From contig JABMOK010000033.1 of assembly GCA_013204155.1 (NCBI GenBank), positions 1 to 45,096 on the forward strand: a stretch of DNA of 45,096 bases, given 5' to 3'. This document shows positions 40,738 to 45,096 of this stretch, piece after piece. Both the position numbers and the translations under genes were made by a program. Each line of letters opens with the position of its first letter. The stretch's first letter is position 1. A model generated the notes under the pieces. It was not told the DNA's origin and ran no database searches. It saw nothing but the letters and a program-made list of their open reading frames with translations. The stretch comes from Pseudohongiella sp. (GTDB taxonomy: Bacteria > Pseudomonadota > Gammaproteobacteria > Pseudomonadales > Pseudohongiellaceae).

Positions 40738-41193
40738 CTATTGACCTGGCTCTGTCTGGTCAGTTCCGTCACGTGGCGCACCGGTACCGGATGAACCCAT
40801 GAACAATTTACGTCCATCAGGGAAAGTGATATCACGTCCGTTTGCACGGCAAGTTGGCTCACACAGTCGGTCTTTAGACTGATAACCAGTCACTACGATA
40901 TCCTGACCCAGTTCCAAAGAGTTTCTGTTGATACCACGACGCAGAAGCGTATTAGGTGTGCCGCCTTCTACCATCCATGGACCTGGATCACGTGTTGCTT
41001 CAGGATCGTTGTTGTCCAAGTGAATCCATGTGTGGGGGTTAATCCACTCAACACGCGTAATTGGACCGCCTAAACGAACCGGCAGGTTTGCATCAAATTC
41101 AGCAGAAAAAGCGTGGTGTGCAACCGCTGCAGGCTCGTATGCAATAACACCGACGGCGGTAATAGCGGCTAATGCCAATAATTTAGTTTTCAT
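40738..41193 (-). CDS. DUF6152 family secreted protein
   Basis: A 151-residue protein with a signal peptide ending near residue 25 (PAAVA), followed by HHAFSAEFD. Family-like stretches are ITRVEWINPHTWIHLD, MVEGGTPNTLLRRGINR and ITFPDGRKLFMGSSGTGAP. Two cysteines (LCEPTCR) may form a disulfide. Function unknown; the His-rich N-terminus and INPH could bind metal, which is inference. I chose ATG 41193, with AGGGTG seven bases upstream; a longer frame reaches 41214. It is last in a minus-strand cluster of secreted proteins and seems to have its own promoter. Confidence 0.88.
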   Translation of the reverse strand: MKTKLLALAAITAVGVIAYEPAAVAHHAFSAEFDANLPVRLGGPITRVEWINPHTWIHLDNNDPEATRDPGPWMVEGGTPNTLLRRGINRNSLELGQDIVVTGYQSKDRLCEPTCRANGRDITFPDGRKLFMGSSGTGAPRDGTDQTEPGQ

Positions 41194-41313
41194 ATAGTTC
41201 ACCCTAGTTATCACTTGAAGTGTCTGAGCAGTCTAAAAAGATCGCAAAAGAAACAGACCCCTTGCTTTGCCCAAATCACTGTAAATATCAATTAAGCGGT
41301 CAGTTACCCGCAT

Positions 41314-41341
41314 TCTATACAAGGGCTCACACGTTTTCCAA
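41314..41341 (-). promoter_or_regulatory. Probable promoter for the DUF6152 gene
   Basis: On the minus strand, TTGGAA (41336-41341) and TATAGA (41314-41319) are separated by 16 bases. Both elements are close to the sigma-70 consensus. The leader to the ATG at 41193 would be about 115 bases. Confidence 0.45.
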
Positions 41342-41370
41342 GTAGAATGCGTTAAAACGAGCCCTTTTTT
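41321..41370 (+). terminator. Plus-strand terminator-like hairpin in minus-strand cluster
   Basis: AAGGGCT (41321-41327) pairs with AGCCCTT (41360-41366), and CGTTTT (41332-41337) with AAAACG (41354-41359), with a four-base bulge. A run of six T (41365-41370) follows on the plus strand. No T-run follows on the minus strand. Both flanking genes are on the minus strand, so this would stop an antisense transcript. Confidence 0.55.
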
Positions 41371-41383
41371 GATCAAAATCGTC

Positions 41384-42274
41384 CTAGAAGCCTAATTCTG
41401 ACTCTCTACCTTTACGATATTTACCGTACATCATCTCTTCTACGAATTCTACACACTTAAATTGTGGCAGTTCGAAGCCTTCTTCCAGACGACGATAAAT
41501 AGGCATTTTGATCGTCCATGACTCTTCGAAGATATCCGGGTCTTCCATAGTCGCTTCGTATTCGATGACGTTCTCGCTAACCATGGTATAGCGTTCGGTA
41601 ACCTTCAGCTTATAGGTGTGATAGTTACCCGCTCTATCAAACCAGGTGCGGTCATCCATGCCACTTGCTTCGACTACCCAGGTGTCGCCATCCCAGTATC
41701 CCCAGGACTGGCCCATCCAGGAATCCAGCGGCGCCTCGCCCGGATCTTCCAGGAACACATTACGTACGGCTCCTGCGAATGAATAGGCTATGAAGAAAGC
41801 ACTCTCGCTCTGGAAAATCTGGAAAGGATGCGGAACATAAGTAGCTCTGGGCACACCCGGCATATAGCACTTTATTTCAGGATCGTTTGCCAACCAGTTG
41901 GCCGCATTCTCGTCACGCTTCGCCAGGGCTTCTGGCTTGTAAGGAATAGTGCCGCCTACAACAACACCAAAGCTTGCCGGAACGGCACCGACCGCACCCA
42001 TTGCCACAACTTCAGGCGCAGGAACCGGGACGAAATCGCCTGCAACCAATTGATAGGCTGCCTTCGGTGGCGCTGCTTCAAGATTGTCATTAGCATTCAT
42101 CAGAACCTGCCAGATTCCATTCAGGTCTGGCTTACCATTAGGTCCGCGAGGAATATCACTGCCGCTTGAATTTGCGGTCTGAGCGACTTGTGTTGATTGT
42201 GTCTCGGTTGTCTCGGTAGGTGAACAACCTACAAATAGCACGGCGAGTGCTGGGAGCAGCCATTGAATCTTCAT
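41384..42274 (-). CDS. Lipoprotein with PDLNGIW motif (unknown function)
   Basis: A 296-residue lipoprotein with the lipobox LFVGC (C17), so anchored in a membrane and facing the periplasm. After a Ser/Thr-rich linker come PNGKPDLNGIWQVL, the block WMGQSWGYWDGDTWVVEA and a closing helical stretch with YGKYRKGRESELGF. The order of blocks matches the secreted protein at 24441-25460 (PDFQGNW, HWEGDTLVV, YEYACHEGNY), so the two are paralogues. Function unknown. It lies between DUF6152 and the GMC oxidoreductase on the same strand, the company in which I have seen such genes, but 224 bases separate it from the oxidoreductase. Confidence 0.78.
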   Translation of the reverse strand: MKIQWLLPALAVLFVGCSPTETTETQSTQVAQTANSSGSDIPRGPNGKPDLNGIWQVLMNANDNLEAAPPKAAYQLVAGDFVPVPAPEVVAMGAVGAVPASFGVVVGGTIPYKPEALAKRDENAANWLANDPEIKCYMPGVPRATYVPHPFQIFQSESAFFIAYSFAGAVRNVFLEDPGEAPLDSWMGQSWGYWDGDTWVVEASGMDDRTWFDRAGNYHTYKLKVTERYTMVSENVIEYEATMEDPDIFEESWTIKMPIYRRLEEGFELPQFKCVEFVEEMMYGKYRKGRESELGF

Positions 42275-42498
42275 AGTTCTACCTTTATTGCTTTAATTGG
42301 AATTTCTCCCCCGTTAAGGAGCAACGATATTCCCATCTGCACCTAGGGCGTGTCAAGCCAAACGCTCCGAATCGCCTAGCCTAAGACCCAGAGTCCCTGC
42401 TCACTTGTCCCAGCTCAAACCAATGTCAATTAGTCCCTGCTATCAGGGCAAAATTGGAGCCATGCTATTGTCGTATCACAACGACATATCAGCCCCGG

Positions 42499-44202
42499 CT
42501 AGCCAACGATAGAGTGCCAGTTATTCACCAAATACTCGGCGGTTCTCCAGGACAGAGCCTGTACCGTGAGCGTCGGATTACGCGAACCGCTGCTGCCCAT
42601 GACCGAGCCGCCAAGTATGCCCAGATTAGGTGCCTCATGGGAAAAACCCCATTCGTTCACTACATTGCTTTCACTATTAAGGCCCATGCGCGTACCGCCG
42701 TAAGCGTGAGTTGATGCTCCCATGAGATGGCCGACACCCGACTTGATTACCTTGATGGCCCCGGCTTCCCGATACCACTGTTCCATTTTCTCTTGTGAAT
42801 AGGCTGCGATGCGCTTTTCATTATCACCATAACGCGCCGTTATGCGTGTCACTGGAAACCCCAGCGGGTCCTTAACCACCGGGTCCAGATCCAGATAATT
42901 ATCCTCATAGGGCAGAGTTGTCTTCTGGATATAAGCTGAATTAGTGCGGTCCGCATTCTTCATGATGAAGGCTTTCCAGTCTGAGCCCCAATTTCGCGTT
43001 TCACCGAAAGTCCCCATCTTGGCAGCACTCATCGGTTTGCGATTAGTGTGCACCCAAAGATTAGCGCCGCCGATAAAATCCAGATCGGAGTGATCGAAAT
43101 TATCGTCGGCCCACTCATCGATACCGACACCTTGTGCGGGCAGTCCGTACCAATTGTGCAGATCGCGATCAAACAAGGCCGTCACCGGCGCACCCTGATG
43201 ATGACTGAAGTAATGCCTGCCCACCTGAGCGGAATTATTCGCCAGCCCATCAGGAAAGGCTCTGGATTTGGAAAGCTGCAGTAAGCGCACGTTCTCGTAA
43301 GCGTAGCTCGCAAGCAACACCACCTCCGCCGGCTGAAAGAAGGTTTCATTACCCTTTATATAGTCGACTCCGGTAACCTTGCCATCATTATCGGTGACGA
43401 TTTGAGTAACCCTCGCGAAGGTAACAACCTGCAAATTGCCCGTGTCCACCGCCTTTGGAATAACGCTGTAGGCTGTCGAACTCTTTGCCTTTACGTGACA
43501 GCCTCCCTTGTCACAAAAACCGTGATACTGGCAAGGCGGACGACCATCAAACAGTTCGGTAGTAATCGCGGCAGGACCCTGGAATGGATTCCAGTCGAGT
43601 TCGCGCGCGGCATTACTCATCAATTCGGTAAACGGTGAACTGCGCAGCGGTTGCATGGGATATTCCCGCTGTCGTTCACCTTCAAAAATATTGCCGGCCT
43701 TGTTTTTCTTGCCCTTAACATTGCCCGCCTGACCGGAGATACCCACCGTGTATTCCACTTTATCGTAGAAAGGTTCGAGGTCGTCGTAACTTAGGGGCCA
43801 GTCCTCGATAGTCGATCCTGTTGGTATACGATTGGCACCATAGCGCTCGCGTGTAGCGCTAACGACATTAAAGTCCCAGGGATTCAGACGCCAACTTTGT
43901 GCCCAGTAATGCATGGTAGTACCACCTACCGCATTCATCATCGGATGCCCGCCCTGAACTGCCGTATCATTCTCCGTGGCACGAACTGTCGGCGCTTCGG
44001 TGGCCGCCTTCTGTACCGATTGAGGCCAGTTGCGTGAGCCGTTTCGAAGCTCATCCGGCGCAAAATCTCGAGGACTCAGCCAGCCTCCCGCTTCAAGACC
44101 AATGACTTTAAGTCCAGCGTTAGTCAAGGGCAGTGCCGCTACACCGCCGGCGGCACCCATGCCGACGATAACCACGTCGGTTTTCGCTAATTGCTTAGGC
44201 AT
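42499..44202 (-). CDS. GMC family oxidoreductase (gluconate/sorbitol dehydrogenase-type catalytic subunit)
   Basis: A 567-residue FAD-dependent dehydrogenase of the GMC family, probably the catalytic subunit of a periplasmic alcohol or sugar dehydrogenase. The FAD-binding motif is VGMGAAGG (residues 13-20), then LEAGG near residue 37. Three cysteines at C224, C230 and C235 (PCQYHGFCDKGGCH) resemble a cluster that holds an iron-sulfur centre in related glucose dehydrogenases. The C-terminus has HAYGGTRMG and SGSRNPTLTVQALS, giving the usual active-site His and Asn. Start at ATG 44202, with GGGAG eight bases upstream. It overlaps the upstream small-subunit gene by eight bases. It has no signal peptide and is probably exported with its Tat partner. 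Confidence 0.92.
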   Translation of the reverse strand: MPKQLAKTDVVIVGMGAAGGVAALPLTNAGLKVIGLEAGGWLSPRDFAPDELRNGSRNWPQSVQKAATEAPTVRATENDTAVQGGHPMMNAVGGTTMHYWAQSWRLNPWDFNVVSATRERYGANRIPTGSTIEDWPLSYDDLEPFYDKVEYTVGISGQAGNVKGKKNKAGNIFEGERQREYPMQPLRSSPFTELMSNAARELDWNPFQGPAAITTELFDGRPPCQYHGFCDKGGCHVKAKSSTAYSVIPKAVDTGNLQVVTFARVTQIVTDNDGKVTGVDYIKGNETFFQPAEVVLLASYAYENVRLLQLSKSRAFPDGLANNSAQVGRHYFSHHQGAPVTALFDRDLHNWYGLPAQGVGIDEWADDNFDHSDLDFIGGANLWVHTNRKPMSAAKMGTFGETRNWGSDWKAFIMKNADRTNSAYIQKTTLPYEDNYLDLDPVVKDPLGFPVTRITARYGDNEKRIAAYSQEKMEQWYREAGAIKVIKSGVGHLMGASTHAYGGTRMGLNSESNVVNEWGFSHEAPNLGILGGSVMGSSGSRNPTLTVQALSWRTAEYLVNNWHSIVG

Positions 44203-44941
44203 GGTCACTACTCCCGGCGCTGTTCGTGTCTCCACGCATATTGCTTGCCATCTTGGTGTAGGTGCTGTGGTCATAGGCAGATTGGTGATTGGGCTCAAGC
44301 TCGGCACCCTTTGAAATATCGGTTTCGCTAGCACCGAGACGGATGCCCGGGTAGCGAACCATGTCCCAGCCGACAAAGCCCTGATTGCCTCCATAGTAAG
44401 GATCACAAAAAGTGCCATCGATAGTGTGGTTACGCAGCAAATTAAAGAACCCGCTGCCGCTCGGCGCAAAACCAGGAACCTTATTCGTCTGCACGGCTAA
44501 CAAGATCGAGTTTTGCTGGTCCTTAAGAAGTTGGTAAAAAGGCTTGTTACGCGTCTGGCGGGCAAAATCATTGATAGCACTAAGGCCCACCATATAGTTA
44601 TGCCGCGAAGCGGAATTATGACTGGCCAATGCGCGGTCGATATAATGCACCGCCCGCGCTTCTTTCGCGCCAGGGCCGTTATCGTCCGAGGGGATAAGGC
44701 AATCGCATATCGCCTCCAGCGTATCCGCCTCTTCGGCGGTTAATACTTCCAGTGCTTCCCGCACCGTAATCGAAGCCGTGCTGACACGGGTTGGAGCTGC
44801 CTCGGCGGCAATCACATTCCCCGTAGCTACCGAGCCTACGGCGGCGGCGCCTACGATTCCTGCACTCTTCAGTAAATTTCGCCGGGATGGATTGCTGGGC
44901 TCGTGTTCAGCCTTGTTGTTATTGTTAATGTCTTTGGCCAT
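44195..44941 (-). CDS. Gluconate 2-dehydrogenase subunit 3 family protein (Tat signal)
   Basis: A 248-residue small subunit of GMC-type dehydrogenases. The twin-arginine signal is SRRNLLKSAG (residues 19-28), followed by a hydrophobic AAAVGSVATGNVIAAEA, so it can be exported folded and probably carries the FAD subunit along. The family core is LTAEEADTLEAICDCLIPSDDNGPGAKEARAVHYIDRAL. I chose ATG 44941 with GGGAG six bases before it; the frame continues upstream without support. The stop overlaps the GMC start by eight bases, so the two are translationally coupled. The cytochrome c subunit that normally accepts the electrons is not in the window. Confidence 0.92.
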   Translation of the reverse strand: MAKDINNNNKAEHEPSNPSRRNLLKSAGIVGAAAVGSVATGNVIAAEAAPTRVSTASITVREALEVLTAEEADTLEAICDCLIPSDDNGPGAKEARAVHYIDRALASHNSASRHNYMVGLSAINDFARQTRNKPFYQLLKDQQNSILLAVQTNKVPGFAPSGSGFFNLLRNHTIDGTFCDPYYGGNQGFVGWDMVRYPGIRLGASETDISKGAELEPNHQSAYDHSTYTKMASNMRGDTNSAGSSDHA

Positions 44942-44967
44942 GTTCGTCTCCCACCGTGGCTGCCCAT

Positions 44968-44993
44968 GTATTCGCGCCTTGTGCCGCGAATAC
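44968..44993. promoter_or_regulatory. Perfect inverted repeat before the GMC small-subunit gene
   Basis: GTATTCGCG (44968-44976) and CGCGAATAC (44985-44993) are perfect nine-base arms with an eight-base spacer. It lies 27 bases upstream of the ATG at 44941. It may be an operator or a leader hairpin. Confidence 0.55.
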
Positions 44994-45096
44994 GGAATCG
45001 CTTGAGCGTAACAAATATCCAATTTTCTGTATATGACCGGGAGTCGTCCGATGCAGGAGATAGTAGAACAGAGGGGGAACAGAGGGGACACTAATA

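Noticed and set aside
44203-44469. Long N-terminal extension of the GMC oxidoreductase frame
   Set aside because: It overlaps the small-subunit gene in another frame and has no ribosome site; the FAD motif follows directly after ATG 44202.
44942-45091. N-terminal extension of the Tat subunit frame
   Set aside because: The Tat motif sits properly after ATG 44941 with a good ribosome site; the extension lacks both.

Overview
The window looks like chromosomal DNA from a free-living, probably marine, Gammaproteobacterium. The support is the family mix: a PstB-PhoU pair, an OmpW porin, two RND efflux systems, a GMC oxidoreductase with a Tat-exported small subunit, and DUF6152, DUF6351 and DUF4159 proteins. 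Base composition looks near 50% GC and even throughout. I see no rRNA, tRNA, CRISPR array, insertion sequence or phage gene. The genus cannot be fixed from this stretch.

Layout. 1-1,800: the end of the phosphate-uptake operon (pstB end, phoU), then a DUF1203 gene. 2,000-2,770: ompW behind an FNR-like site, closed by a good terminator. 2,790-5,730 (minus): an omega-amino-acid:pyruvate aminotransferase with a sodium:solute symporter. 5,880-8,120: a DMT exporter, an MtfA-like peptidase and a GFA protein. 8,450-12,940: RND permease and adaptor. 13,100-15,640: AEC and LysE transporters and a YciI protein. 15,670-22,510 (minus): a secreted alpha/beta hydrolase, then a second RND system behind a FadR-type GntR regulator with a doubled palindromic operator. 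22,900-30,350: small membrane and lipoproteins, a secreted PDFQGNW protein, MFS, cyclase, a repeat-rich protein with a TonB-like end, and DUF4159. 30,550-32,120: potassium-channel-like protein and an ECF sigma factor with a partner. 32,200-38,500: CapA-like, DUF6351, YkgJ-like and propeller-like proteins. 38,690-40,570: a cytochrome c'-like lipoprotein, HupE/UreJ and a membrane-anchored protein. 40,740-44,940 (minus): DUF6152, a PDLNGIW lipoprotein, GMC oxidoreductase and its Tat subunit.

How genes work together. PhoU partners PstB in phosphate signalling. The symporter probably feeds the aminotransferase. Each RND pair makes the inner-membrane and periplasmic parts of a pump; no outer-membrane channel is present, so TolC must come from elsewhere. 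The sigma factor and its membrane partner look like a sigma/anti-sigma pair. The 42.5-45 kb genes look like a periplasmic flavin dehydrogenase whose electron-acceptor subunit lies outside the window.

The least expected signal is not a gene. At eight places a unit of 8 to 81 bp is tandemly repeated, nearly always at a gene start, gene end or operator. In two cases the repeat creates tiny upstream reading frames that end in an ATGA overlap with the real start codon. I saw no clearly new multi-gene system; the best candidates are this duplication pattern, the FadR-type operator in front of an RND pump, and two probable small genes.
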